Below are positions 9,633 to 18,489 of a stretch of 64,000 nucleotides of DNA, piece by piece. The notes below the pieces were generated by a model. The model ran no database searches. It had not been told where the DNA came from and worked only from the letters and a program-made list of their open reading frames with translations. How positions within the stretch are numbered: position 1 is the stretch's first letter; every line of letters begins with the position of its first letter. Source of the DNA: Allorhodopirellula solitaria (GTDB taxonomy: Bacteria; Planctomycetota; Planctomycetia; Pirellulales; Pirellulaceae); NCBI RefSeq assembly GCF_007859855.1, contig NZ_SJPK01000010.1, forward strand, positions 1 through 64,000. Reading direction: 5' to 3'. The position numbers and the translations under genes are program-made.

Positions 9633-9802
9633 GGTTCATCCGACGGAAGCGTGCGCAGAGCACAGCGGAAAGTTTTTTGAGTACTGTCATATCCAGAACG
9701 AAAATTTGCAGTGCGCGCGTACGCTCAGCGGCACCACCAATAGGGTAGCTTTTTCGACACTCAAAGTCCACTGTTTGTCGGCCAGCCAGCACGGCTCGGT
9801 TA
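9633..9802 (+). repeat. Inverted repeat, left copy
   Basis: 170 bp that is the reverse complement of 10129-10298 with about two mismatches by eye. Its outer end carries the TCATCCGACGGAAGCGTGCG motif, which also occurs near 54.7 kb and 55.8 kb. It may be one arm of a non-autonomous element or two independent insertions of the same repeat. Confidence 0.85.
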
Positions 9803-10128
9803 GGCAGCTTCTCGCTGGCAAGAAGCGTCGAGGCCCTCAATCGATCGGCGACTTGCTGATCGGCTTACTAATTCGTCTTGGAGTGAACCAGGAAAACACT
9901 GTAGAATCGAAACCGTCCGAAGCTCTGAAGCCTTAGGCTGAATTGTCGTGCTGCCAAGCACACTAACAACGTCGTCGCATGCCGAGGGTATCGGTGGAGC
10001 GTAGCTCTGCTGAGCAAGCCCGTGCTTGAGTGAGATGCTCTGTTAGCGGTTCAAACGCCGGATGAGACAGTGTGGGGCTCTCAGAGCTTCGGATATCTAC
10101 CAGGGTGGCGAGACTGAACCACCAAAGC

Positions 10129-10298
10129 TAACCGAGCCGTGCTGGCTGGCCGACAAACAGTGGACTTTGAGTGTCGAAAAAGCTACCCTACTGGTGGTGC
10201 CGCTGAGCGTACGCGCGCACTGCAAATTTTCGTTCTGGATATGACAGTACTCAAAAAACCTTCCGCTGTGCTCTGCGCACGCTTCCGTCGGATGAACC
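10129..10298 (-). repeat. Inverted repeat, right copy
   Basis: Reverse-complement partner of 9633-9802, same length, about 99 percent identical by eye. It ends in the same dispersed terminal motif. The spacer between the copies has no recognised gene. Confidence 0.85.
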
Positions 10299-10725
10299 GG
10301 AAAATGCAGTGCTTTGCGTGGTCAAGAGATCATCCTCGCTCACGCGTCGGGTTATCAAGACCGCTTTGCAAACTAAAGTAAGTGCCATTCGCCTCACGGT
10401 CCTCGGTTCACCATTGCGGGGCCAACGTCGATTAAATCGACAAACCGTGACGGCACTCGGCTCAGCCGATTGACAGCCCGTCGAGTAACTGGGCTGAGAT
10501 TCCGCTGCGGTGAAAGATTCAGCCACAGCTATCGATGTGGTGAAGTGATCGCGCCGAGGGCGGCTCGAAGAGGGGGGCGAGGCGGTAGATCTCGGGTGGC
10601 GTACTTCGGAGTCGCGGTGGTTGCATCAGACTGATCTTGACATCGGCGAAGAAAAAAACGAATGCTGCGGATGTTACGAACAGAATCTTGAGAAAATATT
10701 GTAAAAACCTCCAAAGTCTGATCCG

Positions 10726-12045
10726 GTGCCAAATTCAATTCTTGATAACCGCCTCTCCCATTCTCGCCTGCCAGCTTCGGTAGCGAGGGTTGCCGCCATG
10801 TGTCTGGTTGCGATCCTGTGGCACGCTGACGTCTCGGCGCAAGCTCCCCCGATGGACCCATACGCGACTGGGGCCTATTCGGGCGGGACCACGAATATCT
10901 TCACTTCGCCACAGGCTTGGCTTGGATACCCAGCCGGGGGTGGATATCCGAACTCCATGCAGGCGAGTGATCGGCTGTGGCTCCGCGCGGAATATTTGTA
11001 CTGGAGGACAGCGGGGATGGAGACGCCTCCACTGGCCACGACGAGTACCAGCGGGACGCCCCAAGATGAGGCGGGCATTCTCGGTTTTGACTCCACGAGC
11101 GTGTTGTTTGGAGGAGGCAAGATCAACAGTGGCACCACCAACGGTGCACGGATCAAAGGTGGATTTTACTTCACGCAATCGGCAGCGTTCGGCATCGAGG
11201 GTGAGTACTTCGGCTTGGCCGATCAGAGTGACGGATTCTCAGGCGGCAGCAATTACGAAATCTTGGCGAGACCGTTCTACGACACGACGAATGACCGTGA
11301 AACGGCCCAGCTGATCAACTATCCCGGTCGCTTCGAAGGCAATATGTCTATACAGTCGGCCAGTAGCCTGCGGTCGGCGATGCTGGTCGGGCGCACGTCG
11401 CTGTGTCCGACATGTGGCGGCAACTGTGTCTCGTGCCAGAACACCGACCGCGTGGATTGGATCGTCGGCTATCGGCATATGCGGTTATCGGACCAATTGA
11501 CGATTTCAGAATCAGCGGAATCCTTTGTTCCGGGTGCGTTGGGGACGATCCAGTTGAGTGATCAGTTCAGCACCAAGAATGACTTCAACGGTCTGCAGTT
11601 GGGGGTGGCTTACCAGGCCAACATGCAGCGCGTTTGGTTGGAGTCTTTGCTGCGTGTCGCTGTGGGGCAGAATAAGCAATCCGTCGGGATCGGCGGGTCG
11701 ACATCATTGACTGAGTTTGGGGCCACGACCGACTACCCGGGTGGGTTGCTCGCTCAGCGATTCAATTCAGGAACCTATGAACGCAACGAGTTCACGATGA
11801 TTCCCGAGATTGGATTGACGCTGGGGGTACGGATTTTGGATTGCCTGCACGCCACGGTCGGCTACACGCTCGTCTATCTTCCTGCCGTCGTGCGGGCGGG
11901 CGATCAGATTGACACCGAGGTAAATCCCAGTCTGCTCGCGCCACCGATCGACCCGTTGACCGGGGCGCAGCGACCCCAGTTTCGTTTTGTCGAGAGTGAC
12001 TATTATGCCCATGGTCTCAGCCTCGGGATGCAGCTGCAGTTTTAG
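10726..12045 (+). CDS. BBP7-family outer-membrane beta-barrel protein
   Basis: 439 residues from a GTG start. A signal peptide (VARVAAMCLVAILWHADVSA, cleavage before QAPP) is followed by the planctomycete BBP7 porin-like domain, opening with RLWLRAEYLYWRTAGMETPPL. It contains alternating hydrophobic strands, a GFYFTQSAAFGIEGEYF hairpin, DWIVGYRHMRLSDQL and a terminal strand ending SLGMQLQF with C-terminal Phe, all consistent with outer-membrane insertion. A CPTCGGNCVSCQN cluster (four cysteines) lies in a loop near the middle and could form disulfides or bind metal. Probably a porin or structural barrel. Confidence 0.82.
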   Translation: MPNSILDNRLSHSRLPASVARVAAMCLVAILWHADVSAQAPPMDPYATGAYSGGTTNIFTSPQAWLGYPAGGGYPNSMQASDRLWLRAEYLYWRTAGMETPPLATTSTSGTPQDEAGILGFDSTSVLFGGGKINSGTTNGARIKGGFYFTQSAAFGIEGEYFGLADQSDGFSGGSNYEILARPFYDTTNDRETAQLINYPGRFEGNMSIQSASSLRSAMLVGRTSLCPTCGGNCVSCQNTDRVDWIVGYRHMRLSDQLTISESAESFVPGALGTIQLSDQFSTKNDFNGLQLGVAYQANMQRVWLESLLRVAVGQNKQSVGIGGSTSLTEFGATTDYPGGLLAQRFNSGTYERNEFTMIPEIGLTLGVRILDCLHATVGYTLVYLPAVVRAGDQIDTEVNPSLLAPPIDPLTGAQRPQFRFVESDYYAHGLSLGMQLQF

Positions 12046-12155
12046 GCAGCAGCACCGATCCGGACGCTAGTTGAAATCGGTCGGTTTGCCCACGCGTGTT
12101 TCCCATCATCATCGCAATCCAGCTCGTGAGATAGATGCAATGATCGGCAGGTGCT

Positions 12156-13133
12156 ATGCTTGTCCGACCGCTCACCAACGGCTGCCTGATGATAACCATG
12201 ACGCGATCGCTTCCCCCTGTCACTGAAACTGCCTCAGAGCAGGGTAGCATCGCCGAAGTATGGATCTGTGCATCGCCAAAGGCGGGCAGTGGCCAGGGAC
12301 GCCATGAGATTGGATTGTTAGTCGATCGCTTGCGGGCAGGCTTGATTGATGTCCACGTCACGCACAGTATCGCGGCGCTGCGTGCCCGCGTGGCGGATGA
12401 GTCTCGGTCGACGGCCCGGTTTGCCGTGGTCGCCGCAGGGGGCGACGGGACACTGGCTCTCGTGGCACAGAATCTTCCCCAAGAGATCCCAATCGTGCCG
12501 ATGCCGATGGGAACTGAGAATCTGTTGGCGCGGTACTTTGGTTACGCCTGTCGGGCGGCGAGCGTCTACGAATGCTTGGAGCGTGCAGAGCGATTTTCGA
12601 TCGATGCCGGTCTGGCCAATGGGCGGATGTTCCTCGTGATGGTTACTGCGGGGATGGATGCGGAAGTGGTGCGGGGGATGCATCTGACCCGGCGAGGGCA
12701 TATCACGCGATGGAGTTATGCTCGCCCGATCTGGAGAGCCATATCCAAGTATCGCTTTCCCGCGATCACTGCGCAGGAATCGACCGAGGATGGGGAGGTC
12801 GCGACCACGTCGGCGTGCTGGATGATGGCGTTCAACCTACCCCGTTATGGTGGCGGTTTGGGAATCGAGCCGGGTGCGGTCGCGGACGACGGGAAGCTCG
12901 ACCGGATCGCGCTGCTGCAAGGTTTCTTCTTTCAAGGCCTTCACTACTTTGCACGGATCAAACTGGGCAAGCATCTGCGGCATCGCGATATCTCTCGCCG
13001 CCGCTTCCAACGAGCCCTGTGGACGTCGCCCGAACGGGTCCCCTATCAGATTGATGGCGACTACGGTGGGCGGCTTCCATTGGAGATTGAGGTGCTGCCT
13101 GGGCGGGTGACTCTGTTGCGGCCGTCGACCTGA
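12156..13133 (+). CDS. Diacylglycerol/lipid kinase-like protein (DAGK catalytic domain)
   Basis: 325 residues. The domain starts WICASPKAGSGQGRHE, equivalent to the usual NPxSG entry, followed by the nucleotide-binding VVAAGGDGTLALVAQNL and the MPMGTENLLARYFG motif typical of YegS/BmrU-type lipid kinases. A C-terminal beta domain ends YQIDGDYGGRLPLEIEVLP, again as in the family. Predicted to phosphorylate a diacylglycerol or related lipid at the membrane. The first 14 residues may not be translated, since later ATGs at 12189 and 12198 are possible starts. Confidence 0.85.
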   Translation: MLVRPLTNGCLMITMTRSLPPVTETASEQGSIAEVWICASPKAGSGQGRHEIGLLVDRLRAGLIDVHVTHSIAALRARVADESRSTARFAVVAAGGDGTLALVAQNLPQEIPIVPMPMGTENLLARYFGYACRAASVYECLERAERFSIDAGLANGRMFLVMVTAGMDAEVVRGMHLTRRGHITRWSYARPIWRAISKYRFPAITAQESTEDGEVATTSACWMMAFNLPRYGGGLGIEPGAVADDGKLDRIALLQGFFFQGLHYFARIKLGKHLRHRDISRRRFQRALWTSPERVPYQIDGDYGGRLPLEIEVLPGRVTLLRPST

Positions 13134-13676
13134 TCGATTGGCGTCATTGAGCCCGCTGCCCAGGCTGTAAACAGTTCCCCGTCGGTTGGGGGCATTGTGA
13201 ACAGATGGGGCATCTGGCTGCCCCATGGAACCCCTCTGTGGACATGGGGGACCCGTTGTGGGCATTCAGCGGGGCAGGGGAATACTTTGTGGGTTTGCAA
13301 CAGAATTCTTGCGGATCCCTCTTTACTCCAACCGAACACAGGGAATAATCCTCAAGTTATCGATGAACGTTGATTGAGATTTGCTGACTCAGTTTGTCGA
13401 CCTTTTCGCCAGCAATTAACAAGACGCCTCTTCCAATCGGCTCAGTTTTTGCATGTCGAGCGAAGTCTAATCCATCGCGTGATGGGTAGATGCGACTCGA
13501 TGATCAGAAGCAGTAGCCGGATGTCGGGCGCCAGTTCAAACCCACTCAGAGATCCGCTGTTGGATGGCAGCGCGGTCATTGGATCTGTCACGCAATAGTT
13601 GCTCGCTTTTCATCATCGCCGATGTCGGCATGATTCGAGCAACACAGTTTCTCCTCAAATTGAAAGAGAACGGTCA
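13134..13676 (+). other. Long leader upstream of the poly-gamma-glutamate operon
   Basis: 540 bp without a supported gene. It contains a GGGGCA / TGCCCC hairpin near 13205-13223 just after the kinase gene, which may end that transcript, and an AT-richer stretch around 13350-13420 likely to contain the pgs promoter. No riboswitch or operator was recognised. Confidence 0.4.
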
Positions 13677-15038
13677 GTGAACGGCTTGGTAGCATTGGTG
13701 GCAGTCGCCGCCATCGTCGGTTTGATAGCCCTGTTGGAAGCGTGGTGGTACCACCATCAGCTCAAGAAGATCCCCTATCGGATTCATGTCAACGGAACTC
13801 GAGGGAAATCCTCGGTGACGCGACTGATTGCCGCAGGTTTGCGGGCCGGTGGCGTGCGTACCTGTGCTAAGACGACAGGGACGTTGGCCAGAATGATCTT
13901 CGATGACGGCCGCGAGTTGCCGATTTTTCGTCCCGATCGGGCCAACGTGATCGAGCAAAAGCGGATTGTCAAAACGGCAGTCGCTGAGCGTGCCGAAGCG
14001 CTGGTGATCGAGTGCATGGCGTTGCAACCGCTGCTGCAATCTGTTTGTGAATTGAAGTTGGTGCGCTCCACGCACGGGGTGATCACCAATGCGCGGGCGG
14101 ATCACTTGGATGTGATGGGCCCGACGCGTCTCGATGTCGCCCGAGCACTCTCCGCGACCGTGCCGGTGGGAGGCACGTTGCTGACGGCCGAGGACCGCGA
14201 CGATTCATTGCGGGTGATGAGCGAAGCTTGTCAGGACCGAGGGTCGTCCCTGAAGAATATCACGGCGGCCGATTCGGCCTCCATCACTCCCGAGGAACTG
14301 GCTCAGTTCTCTTATTTGGAACATGCCGAGAACGTCGCTTTATCGCTGGCCGTGTGTGAGCAGATGGGGGTTTCCCGCGAAGTGGCGCTGCAGGGCATGT
14401 GGGCCGCCCAACCGGATCCTGGTGCGATGCGAGTGCACCAGCACACAATCAGTGGTGATTCCTGGCACTTTGTGAACGCCTTCGCCGCCAACGACCCCGA
14501 ATCGACAACGCGAATTTGGGATGCCGCGTATGACTATTTCCCTGGCGCTTCGCGGCGTGTGTTGGTGATGAATTGCCGCGTCGACCGGATCGATCGCTCG
14601 GTCACAATGGCCAACGCCTGTGTGGATTGGCGTACCTACGACCGGGTCGTGATCATCGGTTCGGGCACGGACGTGTTCTTGCGCCGATTGCTCAAGGGCG
14701 GTATCGACCAAAATCGAATTTTGTGTCTGGGTAACGCGACGGGTGACGAAGTGGTCACGATGCTGTTGGAGTCCTTTGCTGCCGAAGCGGCCGCGAAGTC
14801 CTCGCAGACACCGCAACTCGTCGCCAGCCAGGGCGATGCAATCGCCGAAGGTAGTTCGTCGATCACTGCGACCGATTCGACGACAACAACCGATACCGAT
14901 GCAGGTGTGCTGCTCGTGGGCATTGGCAATATCGCTGGCCCGGGGATGGCTTTGGCAGAATTCTTTGAAGGACAGGAGGGTTGGGACCGCTACGAACGCC
15001 CTCAATCGACCCCTGCCCGTGCGCTGGAGATGGTTTGA
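13677..15038 (+). CDS. pgsB: Poly-gamma-glutamate synthase PgsB/CapB
   Basis: ATP-dependent ligase that polymerises glutamate at the inner membrane face. From the GTG start it has 453 residues: an N-terminal membrane helix (GLVALVAVAAIVGLIALLEAWW), then the Mur-ligase-like P-loop in HVNGTRGKSSVTRLIAAGL, followed by CAKTTGTLARMIFDDGRELPI and IIECMALQP-type strands as in PgsB. The GTG is preceded by a GAAAGAGA sequence and gives the normal N-terminal helix; an in-frame ATG at 13599 would add 26 residues of non-PgsB character. An acidic, Ser/Thr-rich insertion lies near residues 390-415. pgsC begins one base after the stop codon. Confidence 0.93.
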   Translation: MNGLVALVAVAAIVGLIALLEAWWYHHQLKKIPYRIHVNGTRGKSSVTRLIAAGLRAGGVRTCAKTTGTLARMIFDDGRELPIFRPDRANVIEQKRIVKTAVAERAEALVIECMALQPLLQSVCELKLVRSTHGVITNARADHLDVMGPTRLDVARALSATVPVGGTLLTAEDRDDSLRVMSEACQDRGSSLKNITAADSASITPEELAQFSYLEHAENVALSLAVCEQMGVSREVALQGMWAAQPDPGAMRVHQHTISGDSWHFVNAFAANDPESTTRIWDAAYDYFPGASRRVLVMNCRVDRIDRSVTMANACVDWRTYDRVVIIGSGTDVFLRRLLKGGIDQNRILCLGNATGDEVVTMLLESFAAEAAAKSSQTPQLVASQGDAIAEGSSSITATDSTTTTDTDAGVLLVGIGNIAGPGMALAEFFEGQEGWDRYERPQSTPARALEMV

Positions 15039-15039
15039 A

Positions 15040-15546
15040 ATGGAATGGCTCGCTCTTTCAATTGGAATTGGTTTAGTCGTCAGTCTGCTATTCACCGAAG
15101 CCTTCGGCTTGAGCGTCGGAGGAATGATTGTTCCGGGGTACCTGGCGCTTTCATTCGATCAACCGTTAACGGTCATCGCTACGATCACTGCTGCACTATT
15201 GACGGCGTGGTTGGTGCATCAGATCGATCGCTACGCGATCCTCTTTGGACGCCGACGGGTGGTGCTGACGATGGTGTTTGGATTTGCAGTGGCTGCCATG
15301 CTACGTGCAGGTCTCGAGATGGTGTGGCCGAGCGTTAGCACGGCGATGGTAGGCAGTTCGGTCGTCGAACCGGGGGGCTCGCTCGCCTGGATGCATAGCA
15401 TGACGGTGATCGGGTTCGTGATTCCCGGATTGGTAGCATTGTGGATCGCCCGCAGCGGTGTTGTGCAAACGCTCTCGCCGCTGATCATCGCAACGTCGTT
15501 GGTCTATCTCACTCTTGTCGCTCTCGGTGTCACGAACCTCGCTTGA
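15040..15546 (+). CDS. pgsC: Poly-gamma-glutamate biosynthesis protein PgsC/CapC
   Basis: 168 residues, close to the usual 150. Multi-pass membrane protein beginning MEWLALSIGIGLVVSLLFTEAFGLSVGGMIVPGYLAL, the characteristic PgsC start, with four or five membrane helices. Partner of PgsB in the synthase. The ATG lies one base after the pgsB stop, implying translational coupling. Confidence 0.93.
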   Translation: MEWLALSIGIGLVVSLLFTEAFGLSVGGMIVPGYLALSFDQPLTVIATITAALLTAWLVHQIDRYAILFGRRRVVLTMVFGFAVAAMLRAGLEMVWPSVSTAMVGSSVVEPGGSLAWMHSMTVIGFVIPGLVALWIARSGVVQTLSPLIIATSLVYLTLVALGVTNLA

Positions 15547-15647
15547 AATCTGTGGTTCGGGCTGTGGTCTGCTGTCAGGCGGATCAGGAGCCGAACTTTG
15601 TTGTCTTCCCCCGTGTTAGTTGGCCCCCGTTCCTCGAAGAACGAACC

Positions 15648-16934
15648 ATGAAGAAACTGTACTACCGACCGCAGAAAATATCTTCGGTGTCTTTGTTGTT
15701 TTTGGCTGCCTTGTCCGTCGTGGTCGTGATCGCCTTGCGGCACGCACCCAGTCGTTCCCAAGGGGTTGAGCGTCTCGCGGGAAGGGCCGTGCAAATCCCT
15801 GACTTCGAGCAGCGCATGCTGCGGGCGTCCGAGCAGGCTGCGGCGGGCTTCGAAGCCATTCACTGCCAGCGAACTGCGCTCGGTCACCGCATGCTGAAGA
15901 TTCACGACCCTGCCAACACGGGTATGGTGGGGCCATCGATGTCGATGGTGACGAGCCTGCCGGGACACCTCGACGCGAAACTGACGAGTGTCAATCCGAA
16001 CTTTGCTGCCGTCGCGATGCGATTGCTCGTCGATGCAGGCGTGCGTCCAGGCGACCGGATTGCGATCGGTTGCACGGGATCCTTTCCCGCATTGGATATC
16101 GCGGTCTATACCGCCGCGGAAGCGTTGGACCTGCGCCCGGTCATCGTCAGCAGTGCGGCATCGAGCCAGTTCGGCGCCAATTCGCCCGACATGATGTGGC
16201 CCGACATGGAGAAGTTGCTTTACGAACAGGGCATCATTCATCATCGCAGTGAGGCGATCTCACGCGGTGGTTTCCAGGACCGTGCGGCCGGGATGAGCGA
16301 TGAGACGCTCGACATGCTCGATGCTTCGATCCGTCGCAGCGGGTTACCGATGATGGACAGCCAAAGCGATGAGGATGCGATTGAACGACGCATGTTGGTT
16401 TACTCGCAAGCCGTGGAGGACGAAACCTACACCGCTTACATCAATGTCGGCGGCGGGGATGCCTCGGTCGGCGGGACGGTGGGCAACGATGTGCTCGGCG
16501 AGGGTTTGATCCGTCCCATGTCGAAACTCAATCCGCGCCGCCTGCTCGGGCTTGGACGCGACACGACGGCCGCCGCGACCGTGCGTGTTGTCACCGACGA
16601 AGACCCGACGGGCGAATCGAGCGCGGCTACAGCGACCGATTGTGTCGCCACACGGTTCCTAGCTTCGGGTGTGCCCGTCATCAACATGATCAACGTGGTG
16701 TCCTTGGCTGAACAGTACGGGTTGCCTGTTTGCTCCACCGAGTTCATTCGCGTCGGCGAGGGCGGTGTCTACACGATTGCTGACTTGCGTCGGCCATTGG
16801 CTGTACTCGGTATCTTGTTCATCATGGTATCCACGTTGTTGGTGGTCCGCCCGCCTGCCCGCGTCGTCGATGCAGCTAAGAAACGCGGCTGGTTCGGGGA
16901 CGATGCCAAGTCGCAGCCCCAGTGGATGGTATAG
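15648..16934 (+). CDS. pgsW: Poly-gamma-glutamate system protein PgsW type (TIGR04332)
   Basis: 428 residues. An N-terminal helix (SVSLLFLAALSVVVVIALRHA) anchors a large domain with GPSMSMVTSLPGHLDAKLTSVNPNFAAVAMRLL and DRIAIGCTGSFPALDIAVY, then a second helix near the C-terminus (PLAVLGILFIMVSTLLVV). This is the protein found with PgsB/PgsC in Gram-negative and planctomycete systems. Role in assembly or export is not established. The ATG is 101 bp after pgsC and in the same direction. No CapA/PgsA or gamma-glutamyl hydrolase is present in the window. Confidence 0.85.
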   Translation: MKKLYYRPQKISSVSLLFLAALSVVVVIALRHAPSRSQGVERLAGRAVQIPDFEQRMLRASEQAAAGFEAIHCQRTALGHRMLKIHDPANTGMVGPSMSMVTSLPGHLDAKLTSVNPNFAAVAMRLLVDAGVRPGDRIAIGCTGSFPALDIAVYTAAEALDLRPVIVSSAASSQFGANSPDMMWPDMEKLLYEQGIIHHRSEAISRGGFQDRAAGMSDETLDMLDASIRRSGLPMMDSQSDEDAIERRMLVYSQAVEDETYTAYINVGGGDASVGGTVGNDVLGEGLIRPMSKLNPRRLLGLGRDTTAAATVRVVTDEDPTGESSAATATDCVATRFLASGVPVINMINVVSLAEQYGLPVCSTEFIRVGEGGVYTIADLRRPLAVLGILFIMVSTLLVVRPPARVVDAAKKRGWFGDDAKSQPQWMV

Positions 16935-16953
16935 CGGGCGCAGAAAAGACGCC

Positions 16954-17286
16954 TCACGCGGAGATTTCTTGCACGTAGGGATCTTCGCGGTGCTCAGCCA
17001 GCACTGGCGAGCTGATGTGGGTGCGTGGGGTCGTTGTATCGGCGAGCCCGAACCACTTCGGTGTTTGACCTTTCGTCTCGAAGCAGATCGCGACTGGGCC
17101 ATCGAAGTCGTTCGCCGTGACCACGCGTTGGCGTTTCCCACCGATGGTGATCGTGACGCTATTGAACCAGGTCGCTCCGTTGACCTCGCCCACGCGATCG
17201 CCAAAGGAAACGAATGGGAAGCCATTGAGTTTGCTGGTGTGGAGTTGCTTGTTGCCTCGATAGTAGGTGATGAATGACTTGTTCAT
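16954..17286 (-). CDS. Unknown small protein, 110 residues
   Basis: Not recognised. It starts MNKSFITYYRGNKQLHT at an ATG preceded by GGAGCACCCTCC. Its predicted beta strands (NSVTITIGGKRQRVVTA, GPVAICFETKG) suggest a small beta-barrel-like fold. Cytoplasmic by composition. Convergent with pgsW, 19 bp away, so unlikely to belong to that operon. Confidence 0.6.
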   Translation of the reverse strand: MNKSFITYYRGNKQLHTSKLNGFPFVSFGDRVGEVNGATWFNSVTITIGGKRQRVVTANDFDGPVAICFETKGQTPKWFGLADTTTPRTHISSPVLAEHREDPYVQEISA

Positions 17287-17361
17287 GGAGGGTGCTCCTG
17301 TTGGTACGATTGAATCGATGGCCGTCAGGTATAGTTTTGGTCTCGGGGTGGACACGTTTGG

Positions 17362-18204
17362 TCAGGTGGGCAGCCACAGGTTGGACTTTTCCTGTTGCGT
17401 TGATTCTCGCGATTCGCTACCGCCGCGGCGGCGGGCCTTGATTCGGACGTACGGAGCGATGACCGCGCCTCGGTCAGCGAAGCTATTCACAGCGGCATCC
17501 TGGGTAGCGTGTTTGGGTTCAATCAAGTCTTCGATGTGGAAGCCGGCGCGACACATGCCGCCAACGAGTTGTTCCCAGCGATGCAGGAACTCGACCGCGC
17601 CATTTTCACGCAGTCGCTGCGAGACCGCCGTGGGGTTCTCCGGTGGCGGCACGGGGGCGGTTCGGTAGTAATCGTGCAGCCAGGTGAAGTGGCCATCGCG
17701 GCGATGCGCCGAGGATTGTAGGCTGGCGGGTGTTTTGTGCTGGCTGACGTAAAGTCCACCGGGCCGGATCACCGCCGCAACTTGCGCATAGACCGAGGCG
17801 ATGTCGGGCAGGTAGCAGGTGCTGACCGGTTGGATGACGAGATCGAAGGAAGCGCGCGGCAGCATGGAAAGATCGTCCATCGAGCCCTCGATCAAGCGCA
17901 CTGGGAATTTTCGCTGCGCGGCCGCTTGGCGATCAAGTTCCAACATCGCGGGGCTGAGATCAACGACAGTCACGCGGGCCCCGGCAGCAGCGTACAGGCA
18001 GCTTTGACGCCCCCCGCCTGCTGCCAGGCAGAGCACATTCCAATCCCGGATATTGCCGCCTAGCCAACCCACACCGTCAACGGTTCCCAGCGGATCTTGC
18101 AGTTCCTCGTCGGAGACAATTCGGCAGAGTGGCGAACCAGCGGCCTGCATTTGCTGGTAGCATTGTCGGTTAGCTTGCAGAAGGGAGTGGCGGTCGACGG
18201 ACAA
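17362..18204 (-). CDS. Class I SAM-dependent methyltransferase
   Basis: 280 residues. Rossmann-fold methyltransferase with motif I as VLCLAAGGGRQSCLYAAAGARVTVVDLSPAMLELDR (GGGR in place of GxGxG, acidic Asp at the end of strand 2), a motif II-like SFDLVIQPVSTCYLP and motif III VIRPGGLYVSQHK. A C-terminal alpha/beta cap may determine substrate specificity, which cannot be predicted. The last about 25 residues are basic and polar. Confidence 0.85.
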   Translation of the reverse strand: MSVDRHSLLQANRQCYQQMQAAGSPLCRIVSDEELQDPLGTVDGVGWLGGNIRDWNVLCLAAGGGRQSCLYAAAGARVTVVDLSPAMLELDRQAAAQRKFPVRLIEGSMDDLSMLPRASFDLVIQPVSTCYLPDIASVYAQVAAVIRPGGLYVSQHKTPASLQSSAHRRDGHFTWLHDYYRTAPVPPPENPTAVSQRLRENGAVEFLHRWEQLVGGMCRAGFHIEDLIEPKHATQDAAVNSFADRGAVIAPYVRIKARRRGGSESRESTQQEKSNLWLPT

Positions 18205-18489
18205 AAGAGCCTGCGTGATTGAGAAAGGAGGGAAGGGTATCGAATTCGCCGCGAGGATCGCTCAGGCGGGCCGATTTCGCCCTTTCGGGAGACGGGGAGC
18301 GGCAACGAAGTAGAAGTTTGCCTCGGTTTTTGCTTAATTTAGGAACTTTTCCTGGGTACAAGTCATCTCAGTTCTATCAACCAAACCGGACGATCTTTTC
18401 ACCACAGGGATGTAACGCGACGCAGCCGAGCAAACGGATTCGCTCAGAGAAGCCTCGCCGCGCCCAGATTCTATTGAGACCACGACAGC

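Larger units (their letters stand above)
9505..10725. other. 1.2-kb accessory intergenic region
   Basis: No supported gene. It contains a 170-bp near-identical inverted repeat pair (9633-9802 and 10129-10298, annotated separately) separated by 326 bp, then about 430 bp leading to the BBP7 gene. Open frames in it translate the repeat on either strand (LAGRQTVDFECRKSY in both copies) and are repeat shadows. A TTGACA at 10637-10642 is a weak -35 candidate for the BBP7 gene, without a good -10 partner. Confidence 0.55.

Noticed and set aside
9604-10381. Small open frames reading LAGRQTVDFECRKSY in both orientations
   Set aside because: They are the same repeat translated twice (the 170-bp inverted copies), with no start context or homologue recognised; treated as repeat shadows.
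10637-10666. TTGACA followed 18 bases later by AATGCT as a sigma-70 promoter for the BBP7 gene
   Set aside because: The -10 match is poor and planctomycete promoter rules are uncertain; kept only as a remark.
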